DNA of 64,000 nt from Pseudoxanthomonas sp. Root65 (GTDB lineage: Bacteria > Pseudomonadota > Gammaproteobacteria > Xanthomonadales > Xanthomonadaceae). The stretch lies in the NCBI RefSeq assembly GCF_001427635.1, contig NZ_LMHA01000001.1:336017-400016 (forward strand). Direction: 5' to 3'. The stretch's first letter is position 1. The number at the start of each line of letters is the position of its first letter. The notes beneath the pieces were generated by a model. That model had not been told where the DNA came from. It made no database searches and was given only the letters and a program-made list of their open reading frames with translations. Positions 36,738 through 44,886 of this stretch are shown here, piece by piece. The position numbers were made by a program, and so were the translations under genes.

Positions 36738-37589
36738 ATGCGCCTGCTTCTCGCTGCCCTGCTGTGCCTGCTGACGTGGCCCGCCCTCGCGACGCCGCCC
36801 CCCGAGCCGATGCTGGCCACGTCCTACCGCGAGGGCGTCGCGGTGTCGTCCTTCCTGGTGAGCGAGAAGCTGGACGGTGTGCGGGCGCGTTGGGATGGCC
36901 GGGCGCTCTGGACACGCGGCGGCGCGCGCATCGCGGCACCCGCCACGTTCACCCGTGGCTGGCCGACCGACGCCATGGACGGCGAGGTCTGGATCGCGCG
37001 CGGCCGCTTCGATGAAGTCAGCGCTTTGGTCCGCCGCGTCAACCTCGATCCGCAGGCCTGGCGCAGCGTGCGCTTCATGGCCTTCGACCTGCCCGCGCAT
37101 CCAGGCACCTTCGACCAGCGCGTCGCGCGCCTGCGCGCGGTGGTCGCGGCCGCCGGCAACGTGCATCTGGCGATGATCCCGCAGCAGCGCTTCGCCAGCA
37201 CCGCCGAGCTGGATGCAGAACTGGCCCGCGTGGTGGCCGCCGGCGGTGAGGGCCTGATGCTGCACCGGCGCGACGCGCGCTACCGGCCCGGGCGCAGCGA
37301 CCACCTGCTCAAGTACAAGATCCACCAGGACGCCGAAGCGCAGGTGGTCGCGCACCTGCCCGGCAAGGGCAAGTACGAGGGCATGATGGGCGCCGTGCAG
37401 GTGCGTACCCCGGAGGGACGCAGCTTCCGCCTGGGGAGCGGCTTCACCGACGCGCAGCGGGCCGCGCCACCGCCGTTGGGCGCGTGGGTGACGTACCGCT
37501 ACAGCGGACTCACCTCGACCGGACTGCCCCGCTTCGCCCGCTTCGTGCGGGTACGCGAGGACATGCCACCGCCCGATCGCGCACGCTAA
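36738..37589 (+). CDS. ligE: periplasmic-type ATP-dependent DNA ligase (LigE)
   Basis: 283 residues, signal peptide (about 1-18, ending ALA). The minimal ligase core has motif I SEKLDGVRARWDG (nucleophile K44), motif III FMAFDLPAHPG, motif IV GGEGLMLHRRDARY and motif V HLLKYKIHQDAEAQVV, plus an OB domain and no extra DNA-binding domains. This is the Lig E class, thought to act on extracellular or incoming DNA. ATG 36738 is chosen because it begins the signal peptide. Confidence 0.92.
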   Translation: MRLLLAALLCLLTWPALATPPPEPMLATSYREGVAVSSFLVSEKLDGVRARWDGRALWTRGGARIAAPATFTRGWPTDAMDGEVWIARGRFDEVSALVRRVNLDPQAWRSVRFMAFDLPAHPGTFDQRVARLRAVVAAAGNVHLAMIPQQRFASTAELDAELARVVAAGGEGLMLHRRDARYRPGRSDHLLKYKIHQDAEAQVVAHLPGKGKYEGMMGAVQVRTPEGRSFRLGSGFTDAQRAAPPPLGAWVTYRYSGLTSTGLPRFARFVRVREDMPPPDRAR

Positions 37590-37649
37590 ACGGTCGGGCC
37601 CGCCCGGCTTGGCGGCACCCTCGGGTTATGCTGCCATTCGTTATCCCCG

Positions 37650-38465
37650 ATGCCGACCGCCATGCGCTTTCTCGCCACCGCCTGCCTGGGCCTGCTGCTG
37701 ATCCTGATGACCGCCTGCACCACGACCGCCCCGATGAATCCCAGCGGCGAATTCGTCGCGCGCGAGATCGCACTCGACGGTCAGACCTACCGTTACCAAG
37801 TGTTCGTGCCGGCCGCGCGCTTCCGTAGCGACAAGCCGCCGGTGGTGCTGTTCCTCAACGGCTCCGGCGAGCGCGGCCGCGATGGCGTGAAGCAGACCAT
37901 GGCCGGCCTGGGGCCGTACCTGCGCGAGCACGCCGACACGTTTCCCGCCCTGGTGGTGTTCCCGCAGGCGCCGGACGATACGGAATGGACCCAGGACGCC
38001 GGACCCATCGCCTTCGCCACGCTGGACGCGGCATTGCGCGAGTTCAACGGCGATCCCGACCGCGTCTCGCTGACCGGCATGTCGATGGGCGGCTACGGCA
38101 CCTGGGAACTGGCGCTGCAGCAGCCCACGCGCTTCGCCGCGCTGGTGCCGATCTGTGGCGGCATCACCGTGGACTGGGGACGCGACCGCCCCAGCATGAA
38201 CGTGCACAGCGTGGCGGGCGCTGCGGACCCCTTCGCCGCCGCCGCGCAGCGGCTGAAGGATGTGCCGGTGTGGATCTTCCATGGCGGCAAGGACGACGTG
38301 GTGCCGCCGTCGCAGTCGCGCCGCATGGATGCCGCGCTGAAGGCCGCTGGCGCGCGCGACGCGCGCTACACCGAATTCCCCGACGCCAACCACAACAGTT
38401 GGGACGCGACCTACGCCCACGCGCCGATGTGGGACTGGCTGTTCGCGCAGCGTCGCGGGCGCTGA
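37650..38465 (+). CDS. alpha/beta hydrolase, esterase/phospholipase type, probable lipoprotein
   Basis: 271 residues. The hydrophobic N-terminus ends LILMTAC, a plausible lipobox (Met at -3). The hydrolase core shows an oxyanion region LFLNGSGERG, nucleophile GMSMGGYG, acid in GGKDDVVPPS and His in DANHNSWD. Similar to carboxylesterases and feruloyl/PHB-depolymerase-like enzymes. Start 37650 or 37662; TATGCT at 37627-37632 is a candidate -10. The substrate is not predictable. Confidence 0.87.
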   Translation: MPTAMRFLATACLGLLLILMTACTTTAPMNPSGEFVAREIALDGQTYRYQVFVPAARFRSDKPPVVLFLNGSGERGRDGVKQTMAGLGPYLREHADTFPALVVFPQAPDDTEWTQDAGPIAFATLDAALREFNGDPDRVSLTGMSMGGYGTWELALQQPTRFAALVPICGGITVDWGRDRPSMNVHSVAGAADPFAAAAQRLKDVPVWIFHGGKDDVVPPSQSRRMDAALKAAGARDARYTEFPDANHNSWDATYAHAPMWDWLFAQRRGR

Positions 38466-38467
38466 GC

Positions 38468-38746
38468 GTGGCCGACCTGATCCCCGACTACTTCACCGCC
38501 GGCTGGCGCGACCAGCCGCTGGCCTGCCCCTGCGGCTGGCAGGGCGACAGCCGTGCCATGGCAATGGAACTGCATGACGCCGTCACCGACTACGCCTGCC
38601 CCCAGTGCGGCAACCTGTTGCTGATCGTCTCGCACCCGACGCTGGAGCAGGTCCGCGCGGCCGCCGCTGCCGGCAACGCGGAAGCCGCGAGCCAACTGGC
38701 CATCATCGAGGAAGCCCAGGCCCGTTTCCCCCGGCACGGCGACTGA
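38468..38746 (+). CDS. small zinc-ribbon-like protein
   Basis: 92 residues starting at GTG 38468, two bases after the hydrolase stop. Cysteines C20, C22, C44 and C47 form CPCGW and CPQCG pairs, a probable zinc site. The remainder is an acidic/Ala-rich helix. No family recognised. Its place directly after the hydrolase suggests co-transcription. Confidence 0.72.
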   Translation: MADLIPDYFTAGWRDQPLACPCGWQGDSRAMAMELHDAVTDYACPQCGNLLLIVSHPTLEQVRAAAAAGNAEAASQLAIIEEAQARFPRHGD

Positions 38747-38894
38747 GCCAGCGCCGGCACGCCTTGGGTCACGCTTCGGCCGCCTCGCCGCCGCCGGCGG
38801 ACACGCCAGCCTCAACCCGTGCCCGTCGCGGCCGATAACCCGGCATCCCCTGGTGGCCGACGGGCATCCGCCCATGGCCGTGCGAGCGATTTGA

Positions 38895-40454
38895 ATGGCT
38901 GACGCGGCCGACGACAACTCCGGTATCTCTGGCGGCTTCCGCCGGTTGTGGTCGCGTCGCCGCGAGGCCGCTGCACCGGCCTCGCGCGAACTCGCCACGA
39001 CAAAGACCACCGCCAGGGCCCCGGCGATCAGCGCCGCCCAACTGCAGGCGCTGTTCGCGCACGCGGAGGAACCGGCCGCCCTGCTGTCCGCCTTTGCCGA
39101 CGGCGTCGCCGGTCTGCCGGGCGAACTGCATGGCATGGGCGAGCGATTGCAGTCCGCACATGCCGACAACGATTGGCCGCGCTATGGCCGCGCGCTGCGC
39201 CAGCTCGTCGACAAGTACATCCGCACGATCCAGGATGAGCCGCTGTCGGGCGAAGCGGAGCAGATGCGCGACCTGCTGCACCACCTGCTGGTCGGCGGCA
39301 TGGAACACCTGCTGCGCGACGACACCACGCTGCTGCCGCAGGCGCACGCCCTGGCCGACCGCGTGCGCCAGTGGCAACCCGCGCAGCCGCTGGCCGAACT
39401 CGGCAGCGAGTTGAAGGAACTCTGCCAGCAGGTCGGCCTGCGCACGCACGAAGTGAACGATGCGCAGGAACTGATGCGCAGCCTGTTCGACCTGCTGTTG
39501 GAAAACGTCGGCGAACTGATCGAGGACGGCAGCTGGCTGCAGGACCAGATCGGCGCGGTACGCCAGTTGCTCGCCGGACCGCTCGACCGCACCGCGCTGG
39601 AACAGACGCGTGCCGGTCTGCGCGAGGTGATCTACAAGCAGGGCCTGCTGAAACAGGGCCTGGCCGAGTCGAAGGCGTCGATGAAGGAGATGATGGTGAC
39701 CTTCGTCGAGCGGCTGGACGGCATGGCCAGCAGCACCGGCGAATACCACGACCGCATCAGCTTCCACGCCCAGGCCGTGCGCGAGAGCCGCAGCATCGCC
39801 GAGCTGGGCAAGCGGATGGAAGACATCCTGGAGGACACCGCAACGGTGCAGGCGCAGGCCGCGCGTGCGCGGGACAGCCTGCTGGAAGCGCGACGCGAGG
39901 TGGAGGAAGCCGAGCGCCGCGTGATGAACCTGGAACAGGAACTGCAGTCCGTCTCCGAACTGGTGCGCGTGGACCAGCTGACCGAAGCGCTCAACCGGCG
40001 CGGCTTCGACGAGCTGTTCAAGCGCGAATCGGTGCGTGCGCTGCGCAGCGGCCAGACGTTGACCCTGGCCTTGCTGGACCTCGACGATTTCCGCCACATC
40101 AATGCCGCGCACGGCCATCTCGGCGGCGACGCCGCGCTGTGCCATGTCGTGGCGCTGGCACGCAACACCCTGCGCGCCACCGATGCGGTCGCCCGCTTCG
40201 GCGGCGAGGAATTCGTGCTGCTGTTGCCGGAGACCAGCTTCCTGGAAGCGATGGGCACGCTGGAACGCCTGCGCGACCGCCTCGCGCACAAACCACTGGT
40301 CTACGAAGGCCGCGGCATCCTGGTGACCTTCAGCGCCGGCGTGGCGCGCTGGCAACCCGGCGAATCGCAGGACGAACTGCTCGCACGCGCCGACCGTGCC
40401 ATGTACCAGGCCAAGCAGGCCGGCAAGAACCGCGTGGTCGCCGCACCGGAGTGA
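38895..40454 (+). CDS. diguanylate cyclase with long N-terminal coiled-coil region
   Basis: 519 residues. About 350 residues of helical, partly coiled-coil N-terminus (like DgcP/DGCcoil proteins) precede a GGDEF domain with DQLTEALNRRGFDELF and active site GGEEF at 436-440. The RATD at 427-430, five residues before it, is an intact inhibitory I-site, so product feedback is expected. No membrane helices or PAS domain. It makes c-di-GMP; pilT/pilU in the window offer a plausible motility context. Confidence 0.92.
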   Translation: MADAADDNSGISGGFRRLWSRRREAAAPASRELATTKTTARAPAISAAQLQALFAHAEEPAALLSAFADGVAGLPGELHGMGERLQSAHADNDWPRYGRALRQLVDKYIRTIQDEPLSGEAEQMRDLLHHLLVGGMEHLLRDDTTLLPQAHALADRVRQWQPAQPLAELGSELKELCQQVGLRTHEVNDAQELMRSLFDLLLENVGELIEDGSWLQDQIGAVRQLLAGPLDRTALEQTRAGLREVIYKQGLLKQGLAESKASMKEMMVTFVERLDGMASSTGEYHDRISFHAQAVRESRSIAELGKRMEDILEDTATVQAQAARARDSLLEARREVEEAERRVMNLEQELQSVSELVRVDQLTEALNRRGFDELFKRESVRALRSGQTLTLALLDLDDFRHINAAHGHLGGDAALCHVVALARNTLRATDAVARFGGEEFVLLLPETSFLEAMGTLERLRDRLAHKPLVYEGRGILVTFSAGVARWQPGESQDELLARADRAMYQAKQAGKNRVVAAPE

Positions 40455-41014
40455 CCCCGCCGCTGGGAGGCGACGCGATGTCGATCCCACGCGTCATGCC
40501 CTGTCTGAACCCGTAACGCCGGCGGTACCTGCATGCGCGTAGCACGTGCGATCGACGCGATGCAGACTACTTTCTCTCCGCGATATCTCAGACCGTCATT
40601 CCGGCGTAAGCCGGAACCCAGTGACTTCATCCATGGCAACACGGCACTGCGGCCTCGCTTGATGGGAGAGCGAAAGACACTGGGTCCCGGCCTTCGCCGG
40701 GATGACGGTCTGCAAGCTACTCGCAGAATCGCGAGCACGTCACGCATGAGGCCAAGCAGTCCGTCGGGAACCGGATAGTCGCTGAGAATCGAACATCGCG
40801 CATGCTGTTGACGCGGCATCCATGTCTATTGACCCGCGATGTCTCAAACCGTCATCCCGGCGCAGGCCGGGACCCAGTGTCTTTGGTGCTGGTGGATGAC
40901 GTCGCTGGTTCCGGCTTGATCAGCCTTTCGTCTGTTGAGCGCTGCCGCGATGGGGGCATTCGGATCCCCGCGCACATCAAGCAGACATCGTATGCACGAC
41001 GCAGCGTCGCTACC
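40455..41014. other. 560-base intergenic region without genes
   Basis: Between the cyclase gene and pyrB. Apart from three copies of one repeat (listed separately) I see no ORF with coding character on either strand and no tRNA. It contains CGATCGACGCGATG-like and GCGAGCACGTCACG stretches of no assigned role. The pyrB transcript enters it from the right. Confidence 0.6.
40578..40883. repeat. three copies of a GTCATCCCGGCG-type repeat
   Basis: Copies at 40578-40627 (+), 40674-40711 (-) and 40834-40883 (+). The core is ACCGTCATCCCGGCG-N3-GCCGGGACCCAGTG followed by TCTT or ACTT. The two plus copies also share an upstream CCGCGAT(A/G)TCTCA. Each core is itself a small dyad (CCGGCG/GCCGG). Such repeats are dispersed intergenic elements in many proteobacteria. 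Confidence 0.85.
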
Positions 41015-41959
41015 TTACCCCAGCAGCATCTCCAGCACCGCCATGCGGATGGCGACGCCGTTGCTGACCTGGCGCAGCACCAGCGACTGCGGGCCGTCGG
41101 CCACCTCGTCGGTGATCTCGACGCCGCGGTTGATCGGCCCCGGGTGCAGCACTACCGCGTCCCTCGCGGCGTGCGCCAGTCGCAGCGTGGTCAGGCCGTA
41201 GTCGCGGTGGTAGTCCTCCAGCGACGACACCAGCCCCTCTTCCATCCGTTCGCGCTGCAGGCGCAGCATCATCACCACGTCCACGCCCTGGAGCATGGCG
41301 TCGAAGTCCTGCCCCTGCACGCATCCTGCCAGCGTGCCGTCGTCCGGCAGCAGCGACTGCGGGCCGCACACGCGGATCTCGCCCGCGCCCAGCGTGCGCA
41401 GCGCGTGCAGGTCCGAGCGTGCCACGCGCGAATGCTTCACGTCGCCGACCATCAGCACTTTCAGGCGCGAGAAGTCCGCGCCCTTGGCCTGGCGGATCGT
41501 CAGCACGTCCAGCAGGCCCTGGGTGGGATGCGCGCTGCGGCCGTCGCCGGCATTGACCAGCGCCGTGCCCTCGCCGGCCTCGGCCGCCAGCGCGGCGACC
41601 GCGCCATCGTCGGCGTGGCGGACGATGAAGCCGCGCACGCCCATCGCTTCCAGATTGCGTAGCGTGTCGCGCGCGGTCTCGCCCTTGCGGGTGGACGAGG
41701 TGGAGGCATCGAAGTTCAGCACGTCCGCGCCGAGGCGCTGCGCGGCGATGTGGAACGAGCTGCGCGTGCGCGTGGACGGCTCGAAGAACAGCGTGCAGAC
41801 GGTGGTGCCGTCGAGCACCTGCCGGCGCGGGGTGCGGCCGAGCGCGGCATCGCGGATCTGGCCAGCCCGGTCGATCAGCCGGCAGAGGGTCTCGCGCGGC
41901 AGGCCGTCGAGGGTGAGCAGGTGGCGCAGGCGTCCGTCGGAATCGAGTTGTGGGGTCAT
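41015..41959 (-). CDS. pyrB: aspartate carbamoyltransferase catalytic subunit
   Basis: 314 residues. Carbamoyl phosphate motif FEPSTRTRSSFHIAAQRLG, STRKGE loop, SAHPTQGLLDVLT and HPGPINRGVEI. Second step of pyrimidine synthesis. The last gene of yqgE-ruvX-pyrB on the minus strand; 19 bases separate it from ruvX. No regulatory pyrI is visible downstream. Confidence 0.95.
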   Translation of the reverse strand: MTPQLDSDGRLRHLLTLDGLPRETLCRLIDRAGQIRDAALGRTPRRQVLDGTTVCTLFFEPSTRTRSSFHIAAQRLGADVLNFDASTSSTRKGETARDTLRNLEAMGVRGFIVRHADDGAVAALAAEAGEGTALVNAGDGRSAHPTQGLLDVLTIRQAKGADFSRLKVLMVGDVKHSRVARSDLHALRTLGAGEIRVCGPQSLLPDDGTLAGCVQGQDFDAMLQGVDVVMMLRLQRERMEEGLVSSLEDYHRDYGLTTLRLAHAARDAVVLHPGPINRGVEITDEVADGPQSLVLRQVSNGVAIRMAVLEMLLG

Positions 41960-41978
41960 GGGGTGCGGTCGGGAAGGG

Positions 41979-42428
41979 TCAGGTCAGCAGGGTCGCGTCG
42001 TGCGGCGCGGCCAGCCAGCGTTCGATGATGACGGCGGCGGCGACGGCGTCGAGCGTGGCGGCATCGCGCCGGCGCTTGCGACCTTCGGCGCGGTCCAGCG
42101 CGAAGCGTTGCGACGCCTCGACGGAGCTGGTGCGTTCGTCCACCAGCACCACCGGCAACTGGTAGCGCGTGCGCAGCTCGCGGGCGAAGGCATGGGCGCG
42201 CTTGCGGATCGGCTGGTCGCCGCCGTCCAGCGTCATCGGGTCGCCGACCACCAGGCCATCGGGCTTCCACTCCGCATGCAGCTTGTCGATCGCCTGCCAG
42301 TCGGGGCCATGGCCATGGACGTCGATGACCGCCAGCGCGCGTGCGCCGGTGCCGAACGCGCTGCCGACCGCCACGCCGATGCGGCGGGCGCCCACGTCGA
42401 ATCCCAGTACGGTGCCGTCCAGCTTCAT
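41979..42428 (-). CDS. ruvX: putative Holliday junction resolvase RuvX/YqgF
   Basis: 149 residues, RNase H-like fold: GFDVGARRIGVAVG, DGLVVGDPMTLDGG, VLVDERTSSVEAS and DAVAAAVIIERWL. YqgF acts in pre-16S rRNA 5'-end processing and resolves junctions in some bacteria. ATG 42428 gives the conserved N-terminus. Sits between yqgE and pyrB, the usual neighbourhood. Confidence 0.93.
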   Translation of the reverse strand: MKLDGTVLGFDVGARRIGVAVGSAFGTGARALAVIDVHGHGPDWQAIDKLHAEWKPDGLVVGDPMTLDGGDQPIRKRAHAFARELRTRYQLPVVLVDERTSSVEASQRFALDRAEGRKRRRDAATLDAVAAAVIIERWLAAPHDATLLT

Positions 42429-42504
42429 GCCCAGTGCCTCCGTTCGATGCGGTCTGCGCCATCCTGCAGCGGCGTGCGGCAACGCGACGTCGGCGGATGC
42501 GGGT

Positions 42505-43071
42505 TCATGCGTGGCCGCTGTAGTCCGTCAGGCGCGTCATGTCCACGCCGATCCGTTGGCCCGCGGTCTGCCAGCGCTGTTCCAGCGGCACGGCAAACAG
42601 CAGGTCGGCATCGGCGGGCACGGTCAGCCAGCTGTTCTCGCCCAGTTCGTATTCGAGTTGGCCCGCACCCCAGCCCGCACAGCCCAGCGCCACCACGGCG
42701 TGCGCCGGGCCCTCGCCTTCGGCCATCGCTTCGAGGATGTCGCGCGAGGTGGTCAGGTACAGGCCGCTGGCGACTTCCAGCGTGGATTCCCACGCGCGCG
42801 CACTGTCGTGCAGCACGAAGCCGCGCTCGGGGTGCACCGGGCCACCGGCCAATACGATCTGTTCGTCCAAGCGCGGATCGTGCGAGGCCAGGTTCATCTG
42901 CCGCAGCACCTCGCCCAGCGTGTACTCGGACGGACGATTGACGACCACACCCATGGCGCCTTCGTCGTCGTGCTGGCAGATCAGGGTGACAGCGCGCGCG
43001 AAATTGGGATCGGACAGCGCCGGCAAGGCGATCAGCAGCTGGTTGGCCAGGGGCGTGGCGGCATCTTGCAT
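42505..43071 (-). CDS. yqgE: YqgE/AlgH family protein (DUF179)
   Basis: 188 residues from ATG 43071. Family motifs [31 protein letters not shown] and [15 protein letters not shown]. Function unresolved; conserved next to ruvX. An earlier in-frame ATG at 43080 overlaps the TAGAAT -10 box on the same strand, so the later ATG, at or next to the predicted transcription start, is preferred. Confidence 0.9.
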   Translation of the reverse strand: MQDAATPLANQLLIALPALSDPNFARAVTLICQHDDEGAMGVVVNRPSEYTLGEVLRQMNLASHDPRLDEQIVLAGGPVHPERGFVLHDSARAWESTLEVASGLYLTTSRDILEAMAEGEGPAHAVVALGCAGWGAGQLEYELGENSWLTVPADADLLFAVPLEQRWQTAGQRIGVDMTRLTDYSGHA

Positions 43072-43078
43072 GGCCGAC

Positions 43079-43084
43079 ATTCTA
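43079..43084 (-). promoter_or_regulatory. -10 element of yqgE, implying a leaderless transcript
   Basis: TAGAAT on the minus strand. Transcription should begin about 7 bases on, at about 43072, against ATG 43071. The 5' untranslated leader would be nil or one base. Confidence 0.45.
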
Positions 43085-43139
43085 GCCCGCCCCCGCGCGC
43101 CTCGCGCCTTCACGGACGGATCCTGTCCGCAACTGGCCC

Positions 43140-43145
43140 TAGAAT
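43140..43145 (+). promoter_or_regulatory. -10 element of tag
   Basis: TAGAAT, 26 bases before the tag ATG. It shares the divergent yqgE-tag gap with the minus-strand box. Confidence 0.45.
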
Positions 43146-43171
43146 CGCCATTCCTCTTCAGGCGCACGCCC

Positions 43172-43717
43172 ATGTCCGGCTACTGCGACATCGCCCCCGG
43201 CCATCCCCTGCACGGCCCCTACCACGACCGCGAGTACGGGTTCCCGCAACGGGACGAGTCCGTGCTGTTCGAGCGCCTGCTGCTGGAGATCAACCAGGCC
43301 GGCCTGAGCTGGGAGACGATGCTGAGGAAGCGCAAGGGCTTCCGCGCCGCCTACAGCGGCTTCGATGTCGACACGGTGGCCCGTTACGGCGAGCAGGACC
43401 GCGCCCGCCTGCTGGCCGACCCCGGCATCATCCGCAACCGCCTGAAGGTCGAGGCCGCCATCCACAACGCCCAGGTCATCCAGCAGCTCCGCGGTACGCA
43501 CGGCAGCTTTGCCGCCTGGCTGGACGCCCACCACCCCTTGCCGAAGCCGGAGTGGATCAAGCTGTTCAAGAAGACCTTCCGTTTCACCGGCGGCGAGATC
43601 ACCAACGAGTTCCTGATGAGCCTGGGCTACCTGCCCGGCGCCCACCGCGAGGACTGCCCCGCCTTCAAGCGCGCCGCCAAGCAGCGGCCGCCATGGATGA
43701 ATGCCGCGGGACGTTGA
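43172..43717 (+). CDS. tag: DNA-3-methyladenine glycosylase I
   Basis: 181 residues. Tag signature from [11 protein letters not shown] through [19 protein letters not shown]; the zinc ligands are a Cys near residue 5 (GYCD), a His in the PYHD segment and the C-terminal HREDC. It excises 3-methyladenine. The start ATG 43172 gives the conserved [18 protein letters not shown] beginning. Confidence 0.94.
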   Translation: MSGYCDIAPGHPLHGPYHDREYGFPQRDESVLFERLLLEINQAGLSWETMLRKRKGFRAAYSGFDVDTVARYGEQDRARLLADPGIIRNRLKVEAAIHNAQVIQQLRGTHGSFAAWLDAHHPLPKPEWIKLFKKTFRFTGGEITNEFLMSLGYLPGAHREDCPAFKRAAKQRPPWMNAAGR

Positions 43718-43736
43718 TCCCGACAGCAAAGCTCAG

Positions 43737-43753
43737 AAGCAGGTTTCCTGCTT
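43737..43753 (+). terminator. probable terminator of tag
   Basis: AAGCAGG-TTT-CCTGCTT, a perfect 7-bp stem 20 bases after the tag stop, followed by TGCTTCC. Modest T content. Confidence 0.5.
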
Positions 43754-43883
43754 TGCTTCCTGCGGCAACGGGCTGGCCCAGGGTGCCTCGGACTCCCGCC
43801 TCCGGGAAGTAATCCGCACCCCGTTTCCCTCCAGGAATGGCGTCACCAGTCCAGCATGGACACGACATCCTCTCAATCACCGC

Positions 43884-44060
43884 TCACGGCTTCTTGAAGA
43901 AGTAGTAGAGACCCGCGCCAAGCAACACCACGCCGAACGCCAGCCCGGCAGTCTGACCCGCCTGATAGGCGCCCTCGGCCGGTGAATCGGACAGCAGTCG
44001 CGACACCACGATGCCGCCGCCCCAGAGCATCCCGATCACGCCGGAGATCTTGTTTCTCAT
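43884..44060 (-). CDS. 58-residue membrane protein of unknown function
   Basis: The frame from ATG 44060 reads MRNKISGVIGMLWGGGIVVS and so on, with two hydrophobic segments (about 6-21 and 37-54) and a KKP terminus. The second helix contains Tyr-Tyr-Phe-Phe before the lysines. No family recognised. It lies 50 bases downstream of the glutaredoxin-like gene on the same strand, so the two may be co-transcribed. Confidence 0.62.
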   Translation of the reverse strand: MRNKISGVIGMLWGGGIVVSRLLSDSPAEGAYQAGQTAGLAFGVVLLGAGLYYFFKKP

Positions 44061-44110
44061 GCGTCATTCCATCCTTTGCAAAGATTCTGGTGATTCCCGA
44101 TCAAGTCGGA

Positions 44111-44497
44111 TCAGTCCCGTGTCTGGAAGTGGTACGCCACCACGTCCGGACTGGGGCGCGCATGGGCCTCACCATCCACTTCAACGACGGGCAGGGCGTA
44201 ACCGCGATGGTCTGCCAGTCCTGATCCATCAAAGCGCTCATGGAAGGCCTGGCTCGCGCCCGGACGGTCGATATCGACGTAGGTGACCGGAATGTTGCGA
44301 CCCTGCAGGGACGCGAGCATCTGCCGGGTGTAGCCGCAGCCGTCGCGACCGTAAACCACCACGGTATTGCGTGACGAGGCGACGATGGCAGTCTCCGTCA
44401 TCGAGGACTGCAACTTAGCCTTGATGTGCTTGTATGCGTGGTGACCGGCGCCCAGCACCACCAGGATCGAGACCAGGACAAGAAACGTACGCGACAT
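44111..44497 (-). CDS. membrane-anchored glutaredoxin-like protein
   Basis: 128 residues: N-terminal helix (about 4-17), a short linker, then a thioredoxin/glutaredoxin fold with VVVYGRDGCGYTRQM. The active site is C54-G-Y-T57, monothiol rather than CxxC. VTYVDIDRPGA and YALPVVEVDGE follow (cis-Pro present). Probably in the periplasm or at the membrane surface. Base composition is a little lower in G+C than the neighbours. Confidence 0.8.
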   Translation of the reverse strand: MSRTFLVLVSILVVLGAGHHAYKHIKAKLQSSMTETAIVASSRNTVVVYGRDGCGYTRQMLASLQGRNIPVTYVDIDRPGASQAFHERFDGSGLADHRGYALPVVEVDGEAHARPSPDVVAYHFQTRD

Positions 44498-44834
44498 GCT
44501 TCCTCCATGAAGTGTTGTTGCAGCGCTCGAATCAAAGCAATGACGCTGTGCCCCTGACAGCGCGCCCGCTTGGACGAACGATGCTCCGAATCCTTGCAGA
44601 CCCTTTGCGTTCTAAGCCGCCAAGGTCCTACCACGCAATCGTCCACGTCACGCGTACACGATTCGCCGATGGATACTAACGCGCACAAAAAGTGAGGTGG
44701 TGTCCATACAGACAAATGCTGTCGCGCGGACAGGCGAGCCAACCTCGCCGGCACTTCGCGCGTCCACTTCCGGCCGTCGTCCACCACCGCGCATCATCGC
44801 CCGCGCGAATCGCTCCACCGTCTTCATCGCCCAC
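44498..44834. other. gap without supportable genes
   Basis: 337 bases between the glutaredoxin-like gene and the pilU terminator. Short ORFs on both strands have poor codon character and no recognisable motif. The region is A/T-richer than average around 44620-44720. Confidence 0.5.
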
Positions 44835-44835
44835 G

Positions 44836-44861
44836 AAAAAGGGGCGGTCGCCCGCCCCTTT
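44836..44861 (-). terminator. intrinsic terminator of pilU
   Basis: AAAGGGGCGG stem with a 4-base loop; read on the minus strand the right arm ends CCCCTTTTTC. About 25 bases beyond the pilU stop. Good Rho-independent terminator. Confidence 0.85.
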
Positions 44862-44886
44862 CCGGTGTGCCGCTTTGCGTATGGGA

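Noticed and set aside
44398-44787. 129-residue minus-strand frame overlapping the glutaredoxin-like gene
   Set aside because: Overlaps a gene with a clear active site, poor codon character, no motif.
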